From Rhipicephalus microplus (taxonomy: Eukaryota; Arthropoda; Arachnida; Ixodida; Ixodidae): a stretch of DNA of 64,000 bases. Numbering within the stretch: position 1 is the first letter of the stretch; each line of letters starts with the position of its first letter. The translations under genes and the position numbers were made by a program. The stretch covers positions 281,727,776-281,791,775 of the forward strand of contig NC_134710.1 in NCBI RefSeq assembly GCF_043290135.1. The letters run 5' to 3'. Shown here piece by piece: positions 1 through 11,569 of this stretch. Below the pieces are notes generated by a model. That model was not told the DNA's origin and searched no databases. It saw only the letters and a list, made by a program, of their open reading frames with translations.

Positions 1-1975
1 ATACAGGACTACGAATAATTTTCTTGTGAGAAGGGTGTCATTGTGACGTTTCGTTTGGCCTTGGGATGAAATCATATTTATATTTAGGAGGCAGGCTGTT
101 TCGCGATGCTGCCAGAAACATCGGCAGGAAACGCAATACCTCGATATTAATGTAAAAGCTCAGCATGTATGTAACGGCATGCTAACTGTGAGAAGTACAA
201 TGTAACTAATCTCGCAAGAGGTACACACAAAGTAGCGACGCTGAGAAAAATGTAATCAAACCACGCACGCGCCTTTTTCGACGATGTTCTTGACATTACA
301 AAAATTATATTTTCTCGTTTTGACTGACGTCATGTCGGCATTGTAAATAGGCATAAAATTGTTTTCCGCGAAGCATATACTTGTTGTACGCACTCTTGCG
401 TATGTTAGGCAATTTATAGCACTTGCTCTTCTTTTGATTATACGCAGCTCGCACAAACAGATCGGCTACATGAGCTATGTCCCAATCTATGTCCTCCCCC
501 CCACACACACACACCTAAACGCATGCACCCTGCATTCTGGTCGTGTGAGTAAGCCGTAAATAAATAAATAAGCAACCACAACGAGTGCTCGGGCCTTCAT
601 TTTTTTGTGGGCGGTTTGTTAGCAGTTATAAACCTGCCCGACCTTTTGGCGAAAACTTGCGTTCTCAGTATCGTGTTTCGGAAACATCATTGGTGGCCTA
701 GGAGACCATGCAGCAGCACGAAATATCACTTGTAAGAATCCTAAGGCTTTTGGCTTTCAGTAGCGCAGTCATGGTAAACGAGAGTGCTCGGCTATGATCA
801 CGGCGTGGTAAGAACTGAATCATCGCGTTTCTGCCCTGTCTTACAAAAGCATATATTTCAATTATGAAAGCTTTCCTTTACGTAATGAAGAGGCACCGAA
901 TGCCCAATAAGACGACCAAAAGCAAAAAGCATCCACCAGCCTTGACTAGCAAAGCGTACCATCAAGATGGGTAGATGAATGCTATTAGCGTCCCCTTTAT
1001 AACGGGGTGATGACATGCGTGCCACCAGAATTGCATGAAAAAAATGACAAGAAAACTTTCTCTTTATGTTGGCCAACTGCTTTATCTACATAGAATAAAT
1101 CTATCTTCATATAACAAACAAAAACATAAACATATGTTCTATCTCTCTGGCTCTGCAGGCAGACTGGCCTAATTTTCCAACCATTTATGTCCTTTATCTC
1201 TACTTTTGTCCCACCAATACTCTAAACATATCTCACTTGCGTCTATCGCAGATGTGTTTAGCTTTCCATGTTCGTTGCTAAAACACGAAGATTTATGTAT
1301 CGATATCGCCGCATTCAATCAGAACATGTTCCATCCTTTCTTTAGTCCCCCCCCCCCCCCCGTCGTGTACATTGTTCTTCTTCATTGAATCTGGCTTTAT
1401 GACTACACGTTTCAAGCCAACCCGATCTCACTTTGAACAGTAAAGCGCTTCGCCTTGAATCATTCTAAAACTTCTCCCGTCTTTGTTTGTTCTTGGCCCT
1501 TTCAGTAATTAAAGATAGCCGGCTTCTTTTCCATCCCTGTCATCGAATAAATTTTCTCCGCCTCTATGACTTTTCACCTAATGTTCATTGTTACTATATC
1601 GCCAAGATTTCCAGCAGTATATGTATTATATATGTATTGGTGAGCTTCCTATAGTTCTTTTTCTCCACTTTGTGTCCACGCTCTTTCTATACAAATACCT
1701 AAATACCTTGCCTGCCCATCTACTTTCCTTCATTTTTCTACACCTCTCTTCAAATTACATTTTGCTTTGAGCTTCCTTTACTTCAAAGCCTGTACATCCC
1801 AAGTCCTACTTCACAGCCTCATTCGTCATCTTCCCGTGAACACCCAACGCAAGGTATCCCACAGTTATTCGATCTACATTTATTCCTTATCGCTCATCTG
1901 CTTTCCTGATGTAGGCCTTGAAACCATTACGCTTTTCCACAGACCTCGAAGCACTTCCCATTAGTACAAAAGTGT
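1..1975. other. Intergenic DNA, no gene recognised
   Basis: No open frame here looks like a known protein, and the short frames overlap on both strands as expected by chance. A run of 15 C occurs at 1347-1361. The stretch from about 1140 to 1970 is pyrimidine-rich on this strand and may be part of an old repeat, but I could not assign it. Confidence 0.5.
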
Positions 1976-2214
1976 TCGGCGCAACGCTGGCCCGTGGTTG
2001 CTGGCCAACCTGGCCGATGTTGGGCCTAGGTCGGCTGCCCAGGTCTGCCCACGTATGAGGATTGGCACTGTGGCCTCACGTTGGCCGGTGTTATGACCAC
2101 CGTCGTAGGGTGGACCTTATTGGGTGACCTGGCCGAGTGCCAACCTCCGTAGGGCCACGTTCGGCATGATGAAAATCAGCCCGTGGCCAGCTGGCGACCA
2201 CTCTGGTGCAGACC
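1976..2214. repeat. GGCC-rich motif cluster, left block
   Basis: This block is a dense series of short motifs built on TGGCC, GGCCAAC, GGCCGA and TTGGGC. It is far more GC-rich than its flanks and ends in a G-run at 2215-2227. A second cluster with the same vocabulary, mostly reading the other way (GACCTGGCCAA, GACGTCGGGC), lies at about 3950-4200. Such paired motif-rich blocks often mark the subterminal repeats of DNA transposons. I infer that the two may bound one element of about 2.2 kb, but I cannot align exact ends. Confidence 0.5.
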
Positions 2215-2227
2215 GGGGGGGGGGGGG

Positions 2228-3949
2228 AGGGGTTTTTTAATTTCCTCTTGATTTTTTTTGCACGTGCATCGAATTGTATAAATCTACATGCATACCTACA
2301 AACCCACGCATAAAGTATGATTGCACCTCACCACCTGCAACCAAATAAAATTTCGGCTATCGCCAGTAGCCGTCATTGTAGTTGAAAAATACTACGAACA
2401 ATAAGAGAATCAATTAAGCTGATGTCACAAGTACATAGATCTAAAACTTTTTGATTTACACAACGTCTTCGTGCGAACACTTATGGCGAATCGTGGATGC
2501 TCTCTCCATGATGTCTGCGCGATCGCCATTCTTCCCTGTCCTGAGTTTCGGACAACCATTGTTTTGACATTTCAGACGTCCTGTATTGATACACCGACAT
2601 AATTTACCATGAGACAGCAAGCAGATACAATGAAATCAGTAAATACAAGAAACGTCACATTGAGATCTGCCATCAAGGCTTTGAAGAACCACTCCAAGAG
2701 TTCTTCGCAAAGAGGTTGACTTGCTTCCAAGCTAATAAGTAAGATCGAAATTGAATAGCAGTTTAAGAGGATCCTTTCTTCGCTGAAACCAATTAAAGAA
2801 ACAGACAATACAAGAAACCGAAACATAGGTAAAGCTATTTAATTGTTTTTAAACAGTAGTCTAAACAGTATCACCTACACCGAAAGGAGCCAAACTGGTC
2901 GGAAAAATGAGCGCTTTTTGTCAGTATGCGTTACAAGCTATAAGCAACAAAACTCTGAATTCAATGACAAAGCACAACAATACCTAAAGGCGGAAAATGA
3001 TGGAATTAGCTTTATAGCATGTAAAAGGCAAAATGATTACTCATTCAAAGGTAGTGTCCAAATTTTGCTTTGCGTGCTGTGGTACAAGTTTCACAAACCA
3101 TGGCATGCTATTGCTATTGCTCGAATAGAGTAGCAAAGTACTCAAATACTGTGACACAACTACTGCGCTTTTCTTTGGAGCACTCCACTACCCGAGGTTG
3201 GTGTCAGGGCGCCGGTAATCAAACTGCGGTTCTATCACATGTGGTTTCGTATTCAGCCAGGGCGTTATTGATCCAAGATTCCCGCTCTCATTAACAGCAA
3301 AAAGAACGAAAGCATGGCCCGAATATTGTCCACTTTCTTGTTAACAAAGATTTATCTACATTCCAATTTTTAAGCCTTACACCTACCTCTAAGCCTCACA
3401 AGATCGCTACACGGGAGCGCGTATAAGGGCAGGCGGGGGAGCTTCTTGGGAGGTCATGGATGTTTAACACCGCTCAAACGACACGAAATTGCTCTCTCTG
3501 TTGTCTTAATGTTCATTTTACAAAGAATCGGGGCATATATACTCACCGAACTTGAAACCACGCTGTTCAGACGTTGTCATCCTGTATCCTATCAAATCAG
3601 TCGTCCAAGTGATTGCAGCCGCGACTAATATTCCACAGATGCGCATCTTCATCTAGGCTGTAGTAGCGCATTTTAAAAGCGCAAAAAATAAGTTTAAGGT
3701 TGGGGAAAAACTATATTACCTTTTCTTGGCACACTTGCTTCCAATTTATGTGTAAGAATATTTTTTTACTAGAATATTGCACCTTAGATGGCGTTCATTT
3801 GTCGCATACACTGCAATTAGGCCGAAATAAAGTAATATCATTGCCCATATTTCAAGAAAAAATAAAAATGCAGAACATCCGTGTGTTTCTGCTTACACGA
3901 TGGGAAAATTGACAAAAGTGATCACGCACGCTTGCATTTGGGACCGATC
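2228..3949. other. DNA between the two GGCC-rich clusters, nothing recognised
   Basis: Several frames of 60-96 codons exist but none shows a recognisable motif. If the flanking clusters are transposon ends, this would be a non-coding interior. Confidence 0.4.
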
Positions 3950-4200
3950 TAAAAGAGGTCTCCCAATGTAAACCTGCGACGTCGGGCCAAGCTCACTGGC
4001 TGACCTACTGCCGACCTGGCCAAATGGCGTCAGCTGATGGTAAATCTACGACGTCGGGCGAAGCATGGCGACCGACCTACGGCTGACCTGGCCAATAGCC
4101 AGTCACGAGCTGAGCACGTTTTTTGGTTGTCTCGTTGACTTAACAGGCAGCCGATTGGTTGCCCACCCTTTAGCAGCCGTCGACCACTAGCCATGTCACC
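3950..4200. repeat. GGCC-rich motif cluster, right block
   Basis: The block repeats GACGTCGGGC (twice), GACCTGGCCAA-like and GCCGAC-like motifs, a vocabulary shared with 1976-2214. No perfect terminal inverted repeat was found by eye, so the pairing with the left block is an inference. Confidence 0.45.
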
Positions 4201-4399
4201 TTGGGTTCGTATCTATTGTATTCCCGTAACACCCAGTGCTTCATTATTACACCATTCCTCTTTTCTTTGCTGCCGATGTTTTTTCTTGTAATTCCAAATA
4301 TCTATCATTCTCATTTACCCATACACCGAGGTAATTGTACTCACACACACTTGGTATTTCATGGCCCTGTATTGAGACCACCTGGTCTTCGTAATCGTT

Positions 4400-5340
4400 G
4401 AATACTATCGATCCACATTTTTTGCACTAAATAATACTCATAGAGCTTCTCCTTCGGCATATATCCTCCAGTCGTTCTATATCGTCCTGACGGCCCACAC
4501 ATAGGAAAATATCGTCTGCTTTAAATTGACCTAGAAACTTCTGCTCAACCTTTGTGCCAACCTGTGTATGTGACAAATTCAACCCAATGTTTCTATCTTC
4601 TAGAGCTTTTTCTATTCTCACTATGTACAGCATGAATACAGCGAGAACAAAAACGTGCTTGTCTCAGCTCCTTGTTATCTTCAACACTGTCATCACTACT
4701 TATTTCTTCCCATTCTATGCAAACTCTATTTTCTAGGTATATTTTTCTCAAAAGCTGTATACAGTCGTCACATATGCCCACTTCCTTTATTATGTTTGAC
4801 AAAATTTTCTCATGAGCGTTCTAATACGCCCCAGTGATGTCTAGGTAAGCTACGTAAAAAGGCCTGTTTTTTCTTTTAGATATTTCTATACACTGAGTAA
4901 GAACATATAGGTTATCGTCTAACCACCGGTTCATTCGGAATTCCTTCTGGTGTTCTCCCAAAATATTATTTCGCTCTGCCTACGTTTCTATTTTTAATTT
5001 TACTGCTTGCATCGCCAACCTGTATAGCACAGATGTAATAGGTAGCAGTCTATACGAGAGAATGCTAACCTTTTCTTTCTTGCCTTTATTGATTAAGTTC
5101 ATTGTAGTTTTCCACCGAGAATCTTGTATTTCGTTCTCCTGTAAGCACTTTTCAACGGATTTCAGCAGTTCTTCTTTAGTGCCATGTCCTAGTTCGTAAT
5201 AAGGCGGACGGGAACCACATCAAAGTCTGGAGTAGAGCGCCTAGGAGTTTTTCCTTCAGCGTTCATCTAATTGAAATTCTCAAGCACAACTTCCAAGTCT
5301 GTTGCACTCTTTTCCATACTTTTACTCATCGGGAAAGTCC
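4400..5340 (-). mobile_element. Degenerate non-LTR retrotransposon, reverse-transcriptase fragment
   Basis: Read on the minus strand, the translation falls across several frames but keeps the order of a LINE reverse transcriptase. First comes a linker with a 'Y..GW..KQ' remnant of the RT fingers. Next is a piece with NRVCIEWEEI (4593-4802 frame). Then comes the palm region in the 4427-4633 frame, containing 'VRIEKALEDRNIGLNLSHTQ' and 'FKADDIFL', in which the usual Tyr/Phe-Ala-Asp-Asp box reads KADD. Frameshifts and stops show it is dead. The clade is uncertain. It lies intergenically between the GGCC cluster and a SINE pair. Confidence 0.65.
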
Positions 5341-5482
5341 CCTGATTGATCCGGTTCTTTCACAATTCAGGAGGCAGCATTGTCGCGCCATCTGTTGGTG
5401 GTGACATCATATGCGCCAGTTACGGCATGGCCTCCGAGACTGCAGGCGTGAGGCGGGCATAAACTTAATATACCGACTCTAG

Positions 5483-5528
5483 ATTGACTGATATGTCGGG
5501 TTTAACATCCAAAAACCACCATATGATT
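5483..5528 (-). mobile_element. tRNA-derived SINE, 3' tail fragment, inverted
   Basis: Only the last 46 bases of the SINE are present, reading on the minus strand (GGGTTTAACATCC followed by AACCACCATATGATT). It abuts a nearly complete copy on the plus strand at 5529, giving a back-to-back pair with no spacer. Confidence 0.75.
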
Positions 5529-5751
5529 GGTGGCATATAGTGGCTAAGGTACTCGGCTGCTGACCCGCAGGTCGCGGGCTCGAATCCCGGGGTCGGCGGC
5601 TGCGTTTCCGATGGAGTCGGAAATGTTGTAGGCCCATGTGCTAATGTTTGGGTGCACGTTAATGAACCCCAGGTGGTCGATATTTCCGGAGCCCTCCACT
5701 ACAGCGTCTCTCATATTCATATGGTGGTTTTGGAACGTCAAACCCCACATA
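5529..5751 (+). mobile_element. tRNA-derived SINE (Ruka-like), near full length
   Basis: The copy begins in the tRNA-like head (TAGTGGCTAAGG, then a B-box-like GGCTCGAATCCC) and runs through the conserved body (GATGGAG..GGAAATGTTGTAGGCC, GTGCACGTTAA, CCCCAGGTGGTCGA, GGAGCCCTCCACTAC) to the tail AACGTCAAACCCCACAT. The extreme 5' bases with the A box are altered. The same unit recurs about 16 times in this window. Confidence 0.85.
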
Positions 5752-7320
5752 CCAGAGACTGTCACAAGAAGTCGAGTTTTGGTTCATAGTGAGAAAAAAC
5801 ACTGATTACGAGGCACTGCATATGACTCACTGAGCGCTCAGACAAGCCGGCGCATTCGGCCTCATGGTGCACCACCGATAGAGTTAATATAAGATCCGCT
5901 CTCAAGTTACAAGGGTGGTGTCGCTTCAACCAAACAAACTAGCGAATGCCCCTTTCTGCGCCCACTAATTTGCATTATTGGCCATTGTGTCATTTCTAAA
6001 AGTAGTTTTTTTTTATATGTCATGCAATTTTCGTTTGTGTAAAATACGTCAAAACATTTGTTTACAATTTCCACTGCTCATATAACTTCGCGCTCTTTTG
6101 GGAATGTTAGGCCGAGGTGCACGAGAGGCAAAGTGAATGCTTTGGCGAATATATTCTCAAATGCGCTTTTTTTGCAGATGTACACCATTCATACTAGAGC
6201 CTTTACAGTTGCGATTCCTCTGCGAGATATCCAGATGTGCTGAAAACTCACTGTACCTTGAAGTTTGCAGGCTCTATAGTATGGAGTGCTTTGGCGAAGA
6301 AGAAATGAATGCAAACCCGATCAACAAGCGAAGTCAGAAGAGCACCGCTTTCAGTGGCCACGAGTTACACTCGATTAAAAAGGTTGCTTTTTCGTTGCTA
6401 TCATGGAACTAGCACTACGTTTCATTGCACCGCCGTTTCAAGAGTCCTCCCATCTATCCGCAGAAGCAGGAGCTCACCATGCGTCTTGTCCATGTCTATA
6501 CTGAACGTCGCGAGTTATGCGATGACCGGGCTGGTTACAGGCTCGTTCTGACCTCTTACGATCAGCCATTGGCAGTGTAGGTTTTATGGTGTTTAGTAGA
6601 TACGTTTGGAAATGTAAGAGCAAAGATAGAAATGTTTTGCTTGTTCAAGACGTACACAACACGTGTTCAGAGTTTCATGTACCTGGTGTGAAACACTGTG
6701 GTGTTACAAAGCAGTGACAATTTGAACTTTTCGTTTTTCTTTAGTTGCTTATTTCACCAACTACTTAGTTTTCATTAAAAAGACGCCGTTATGCTACAAG
6801 CGCCACCTTTTGGTTTAGATGCAGTCGAGAGTACAGTAAATGAACACTACACTGATAGTGTTATTCTGCTACCAAGATATTATGAAAATTCAGATGACGA
6901 AAACGGAGATGACAACTCAGGCACTTTGCATGTGAAAGAAGGCGTGAGGAATTAATGTAGGTCAGCTAATAGAAGCCTTCTGCCATATTTCGGCAAAATT
7001 ACTTCCAACGTACCTTATTTTAGGGCATGACCAGAGGACTCAGATATATAGAGCATAACTGCGCTTCGGTTGACCCCCTCATAAGTATCCGTACGCGATA
7101 AATAGTAGAATATAAGTCATCATATGCGAGCAATACGATTCCACGATGATAATTAGGCCAGTTTTACCCCTACAAGTCTCCGGAAATGAGGAACGCTGGA
7201 ATGCCTTTATATTTCTTAAATCGACGTATTTAGCAGTGAGACAAAACGAACCATGATGAAAAAGTAAAACTGCCACAAACAAATTGATATCTTCGTACAT
7301 TTAACTATCAGAAGAATTGA
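5752..7320. other. Intergenic DNA, no gene recognised
   Basis: Frames of 60-91 codons are present but none carries a motif I recognise, and none is flanked by convincing splice sites in a consistent series. Confidence 0.5.
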
Positions 7321-7510
7321 TTGATTGATTGCTCGATTGATACATGGGGTTTAACGTCCCAAAACCACTATATGATTATGAGAGATGCCGTACTGGAGGG
7401 CTCCGGAAATTTCGACCACCTAGGGTTCTTTAACGTGCACCCATATCTGAGCACACGGGCCTACAAAATTTCTGCCTCCATCGGAAATGCAGCCGCCACA
7501 GCCAGGATCA
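7321..7510 (-). mobile_element. tRNA-derived SINE, 5'-truncated
   Basis: The minus-strand copy starts at its tail end with a TTGATTGATTG repeat, then GGGGTTTAACGTCCC, the ACCACTATATGATTATGAGAG box and the body. It stops at the CCAGGATC remnant of the B box, so the tRNA-like head is missing. Confidence 0.85.
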
Positions 7511-7689
7511 GAAAAGTGCAGCTGTTTTCTTACTTATCTTGGTAAATTGGACCCAAAGAAGTGAATTAACGGAAAAAAGTGCTTTCCTTCAGTTGAGCGA
7601 GAAGATTCTGGCGGAGATTCTTGCTCGTACGTGGTAGAAAAAAAAATGGTTCCAAATCTGCATGTTTCACCGCAAATGTAGTCGAAAGA

Positions 7690-8090
7690 CGATAGTCTAG
7701 TGTCTGGAGAGAGAGAACAAAACGTTTATTTGATGTTCTGCGCAAGAAAATCATTGAAGGGTATTGTGGAGGCGCTGCGTTAGAGTGCCTCGACCATGTA
7801 GCGGAGGTGAACGAACGCAGCGAGGCACGTTAGACGCAAGCGCCATCTGGCAGTTATCTTCGAAAACGAAGGCGTGCAGCCCGCAGAGACAGATGCGCGC
7901 CAGTCTCGGAGGTGATAAGGTGTAGAACACAAAGCGACGTGCAGGCGCCACCACCGTGACGTCGTAGCAAATCATTGGAAACAACGTTTTGAGCTTCGCG
8001 GTGCACTGTCAGCGCAGTGCGCTAAAACGCTACATTCCGTAGAGTTACTTGTGTGTGCCTCTTCTATAATAAAGGCAGACATACAAAACT
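7690..8090 (-). repeat. Probable interspersed repeat with AATAAA-type end
   Basis: The stretch is GC-richer than its flanks and contains phrases typical of dispersed tick repeats, such as GCGCCATCTGGCAG. It reads on the minus strand towards CAAATAAACG and a CT-rich end at about 7700. I see no protein motif in the minus-strand frame (7751-7984). The repeat assignment is from style only and needs a genome-wide copy count. Confidence 0.35.
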
Positions 8091-8099
8091 TTGAAGTGT

Positions 8100-8455
8100 T
8101 GTTCTTGCTGTTCTTTTTGATAGCATGCTAAATTTTCCTGCTAAAACTAAGCATGCTGTCAAGAGAGGCTTTCTTTTTCTCGGCTGTGTTTGCAAAGTCA
8201 CTCCAGAATAATTTTTTTCCAACAGTCATCAGCGAAAATTACACAACAATATGTCGACCTTATTATAAATGTGCATCTGTGATCTGGAATGGCATCGCTA
8301 AATCCAGTAGCTATGCCACTGATTTACCAGGGAAAAATTCGTAAGCCTTTAAAACCATCATTTTGCTACAACTGACTTAGTATCTCATTCTAACACGACT
8401 AGATTATTGTCACTGTCATCACATCACTGCTGACGAAATTGTGCTGAGCTGTGAA
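8100..8455 (+). mobile_element. Possible remnant of a non-LTR retrotransposon 3' end
   Basis: Split across frames is a string resembling the C-terminal thumb region of Jockey/CR1-type reverse transcriptases (a 'SVIWNGIAKS' piece in the frame 8153-8344). The match is short and frame-broken, so this is tentative. Confidence 0.25.
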
Positions 8456-8487
8456 TAAATGCGAGTAATTTCTCTGGGTACTCCATG

Positions 8488-8683
<196 letters not shown>

Positions 8684-8857
8684 CGCATACTCCTGGGTGC
8701 TCTTGTAGTCACCCACTTAACTTGGCATGAACAAAGATTAGTAGGAGATGGTAAGATGGTTTGACGAAGATTGCCACGTTTCTTTCCTAAGTTTTGTTAT
8801 CCCCCCATTACACTATGTTCAACGCAAACTGCGCCTATGGTGTTAGAGAAGCTGTTA

Positions 8858-9062
8858 GAGTGCTTACCCGCAGGTCGCGGGATTGAATCCCGGCGGCAGC
8901 GGTTGCATTTCTGATTGAGGCGGAAATGTTGTAGGTCCATGTGCCTAGATTTGGGTGTGCGTTAAAGAACCCCAGATAGTCGAAAACTTCGAAGCCCTTC
9001 ACTATGGCGTCTCTCGTAATCATATGGTGATTTTAGGTCGTTACACCCCACTTATCAATAAA
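8858..9062 (+). mobile_element. tRNA-derived SINE, 5'-truncated
   Basis: It starts inside the tRNA-like head at CTTACCCGCAGGTCGCGGG, has a B box (GATTGAATCCC) and the full body, and ends with CGTTACACCCCACTTATCAATAAA. It is more diverged than the copies at 26145 and 39694. Confidence 0.85.
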
Positions 9063-10008
9063 GCTTCGAGGATGTAGTAGATCGTTTTGTGAAGATTAGG
9101 CCCACTTCGTGAACCTTTCCGATTATTCTTAAACCTACGTGGCCGCTTGTGATAACGCTAGAATGTTTGCTGGCAAGTGTATAAATGCCAACAAGGTTCG
9201 CCGCTTGTCAATTGATCGATGGCTGACGCTCAGTTCACGATATCAGTATCAGTGCCTCGCTGTAACCTCACTTTCCTTTTACGTGGCCACAGGTTCGGCC
9301 GAATAAGCTGTTTAATCTTAAACCTACTGTCTGCTCTCGTCATCGACGTCACAACCCAGCGACAATATGATGTGCTGGTCAAGAGATGAATAATGTCACA
9401 ATTCCGTCGCGAATTTAGTAAAACACTTCCTCGTAGACAGTAGCACATAGTCCGTCAACAGGTACGTGCTGCAGGTGATTGGCACTTAGTATCTTCCCAG
9501 GAACGACAAGAAAACACATGGGCAATCTTGACAAGTGAGTGTTAAGAAACAGCTGACATCATCAGCGTTAACCCAGTGAAAGCAAATAATAAATGTCATG
9601 GTCCCACCAGGAAATGAAGCCAAGCAATCTGCGTGGAAATTATAGCATTCCACCACAGAGCCACGCCAGGTCTCAGAACTACTTTTCATATAGATCCTAA
9701 TGTTCGTGAAATTTCATTAGCGGTTGCAGTGCTGTCAATCTAAATTTGTAAACATTACAAATCTACCTCTATGAAATAGCCGTCACATCGGGTTAACGTC
9801 AATTGTAGTTAGGTGCCATGCACTGCGGTTGATTTATGCAGCAGTGTCCAGGGCTATTGTGCTCCCGAAACCAACGCTTCATATCAGCTGATGACTTTTG
9901 GTGTTGCTAATACTCATGTTGCTGTTGGAATCATTGCGCAAGTGCAAACTTCTGGTTACATAAACATCGGCAACTCTTCAGCATATGTCTCAAGGCGGAA
10001 CATTTTAT
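9063..10008. other. Intergenic DNA, no gene recognised
   Basis: Only chance-length frames are present. The right end (9995-10008) is one arm of the target-site duplication of the next SINE. Confidence 0.5.
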
Positions 10009-10242
10009 TTATATGCGGGGTTTAACGTCCCAAAACCACTATATGATGATGAGGGACGCCGTAGTGGATGGCTCCGGAAATTTAGACCACCTGGGGTTCT
10101 TTAACGTGCACCCAAATCTGAGCACACGGGCCTACAGCATTTCCGCCTCCATCGGAAATGCAGCCGCCGCAGCCGGTATTTGAACCAGCGCCCTGCGGGT
10201 CAGCAGCCGAGTACCTTAGCCACTAGACCACCGCGGCGGGGC
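10009..10242 (-). mobile_element. tRNA-derived SINE, full length, with target-site duplication
   Basis: On the minus strand it starts GCCCCGCCGCGGTGG, with an A box TGGTCTAGTGG and a B-box remnant (GGTTCAAATACC), followed by the complete body and the tail GGGACGTTAAACCCCGC. It is flanked by GCGGAACATTTTAT (from 9995) and GCGGAACATTTAT (10246-10258). This near-perfect duplication shows it arrived by retrotransposition. Confidence 0.93.
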
Positions 10243-10245
10243 AAT

Positions 10246-10540
10246 GCGGAACATTTATACAAATATGTAGCGTCATTTCATAACGTGTCACTCAATAAAA
10301 AATTACAACATGGTCACCTTCCCTGCGTATGGTTCACAAAACGTCTATTCCCAAAGTACGTGGGATCTGCCCCATTGTTTCTTTACAAGCTAGTTCATGG
10401 TATGATATCTCGCCCTTTACTTCTTAGGTGTGTATATTTTCTATTTCCATGTAAGTTAACTAGAGAGGATCAGCCATTTCATAGACCTGCCAGCTTCTTC
10501 CAACACTTTACCCCTCATAGAATACAAATACTATATTAGA
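10246..10540 (+). mobile_element. Non-LTR retrotransposon, C-terminal fragment
   Basis: The frame 10180-10539 carries 'LFLYKLVHGMISRPLL' followed by a basic, Pro-containing tail. This pattern is typical of the extreme C-terminus of Jockey/CR1-type LINE polyproteins (a 'YLYKLVHG' helix and then a conserved F..P region). The upstream reverse transcriptase is absent. The SINE at 10009 appears to have inserted at the edge of this fragment. Confidence 0.45.
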
Positions 10541-11430
10541 TGCGAAGCAGCTCTTTGTCTAGCCTGTGGAAAGCTGTCCCTCTATCCGCACTGCTCCCCT
10601 TGCCGCAGGTGGTGAAGTGGTGCAAAGTAACTCACGCCCTCCCAGCAGTGTACGGTCACGCCTCTCTCTTTCGCCTGCCGCGCACTCCCTGGGTGTCACC
10701 TCTCTCTCGCTTCACCCTCTCTAACACTCGCAACACACTAGCCCACTGCTTAAGTGGGCATCATCTCACCCGCACACATCTCTCTATATGTCGGTAAGAA
10801 GAAGTCACGACCGGCGGGTGAGCACGCTGCGCGCGCCTCGAGAATCGCACGGCGACAATGTGGACAGCCCGCCGCTTCTTGCCGCACGATCGCATCGATG
10901 AGCGGCACACCATCGCGGCATGCTTTCCGCTAGCGCACGCGTACCTTTCCCGTCTGTTGCCGGTGTTGCGAGGGTTAGTGAAGAATATCACGTTCGCGAA
11001 TGGTGGCATCACGACTGGCGAACACAGGGAAGCCGAACACAAGCGTCGGCAATGTAAGACTAGTGACATCACTGAGGTGAGAGTCAAAAACACCGATGGC
11101 GTTCGAGAATACAGACGGCGCGTGGGTAACAACGCGGAGACGCGAGCGAAGGAAGACGAGCGCAAACGTCTTCCACGCGTCCCGCCTCCTGTGTCTGCGT
11201 TTTCAACAAACGATTACTCGAGTAAACGCTTCACCGAGTTTTGCTCCAAACCATTCTTCCAGCACCCGCGTTGAGGCCCGTTTCAAGCGGGTCAACGCCG
11301 TGCACACCGCTGCTGCTTCGTATCTCATCAGGGTTTACTTCAGGGAGATGGCACATTGTTTTATTGTCATGTTTCTTGACTTTGACGTTTTAGGGGCAAA
11401 GCTCCTTAAGCCGTGGGTCAAGCGTCCGCA
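10541..11430. repeat. GC-rich, CpG-rich block, probable interspersed repeat
   Basis: Base composition changes sharply at about 10541 to a CpG-rich, CT-rich sequence. It continues to the phrase GGGGCAAAGCTCCTTAAGCC at 11391-11410, which directly precedes the TAG repeat. Frames of 134-157 codons overlap on both strands and reflect high GC, not coding. I infer a dispersed repeat with a microsatellite tail. A CpG island or promoter of an unseen gene is the alternative. Confidence 0.4.
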
Positions 11431-11433
11431 ATG

Positions 11434-11438
11434 TAGTG

Positions 11439-11511
<73 letters not shown>

Positions 11512-11566
11512 CAGTAGTAGTACTAGTTGTTGTTGTTGTTGTAGTAGTCGTAGTAGTAGTAGTAGG
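11434..11566. repeat. (TAG)n trinucleotide repeat
   Basis: About 44 units of TAG/GTA are interrupted by a short TTG block at 11525-11541. It gives poly-Ser, poly-Val and poly-Thr frames that are not genes. It is followed by GGTAGCCACCTCCATGGCCC, which probably belongs to the same dispersed repeat as the preceding block. Confidence 0.96.
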
Positions 11567-11569
11567 TAG

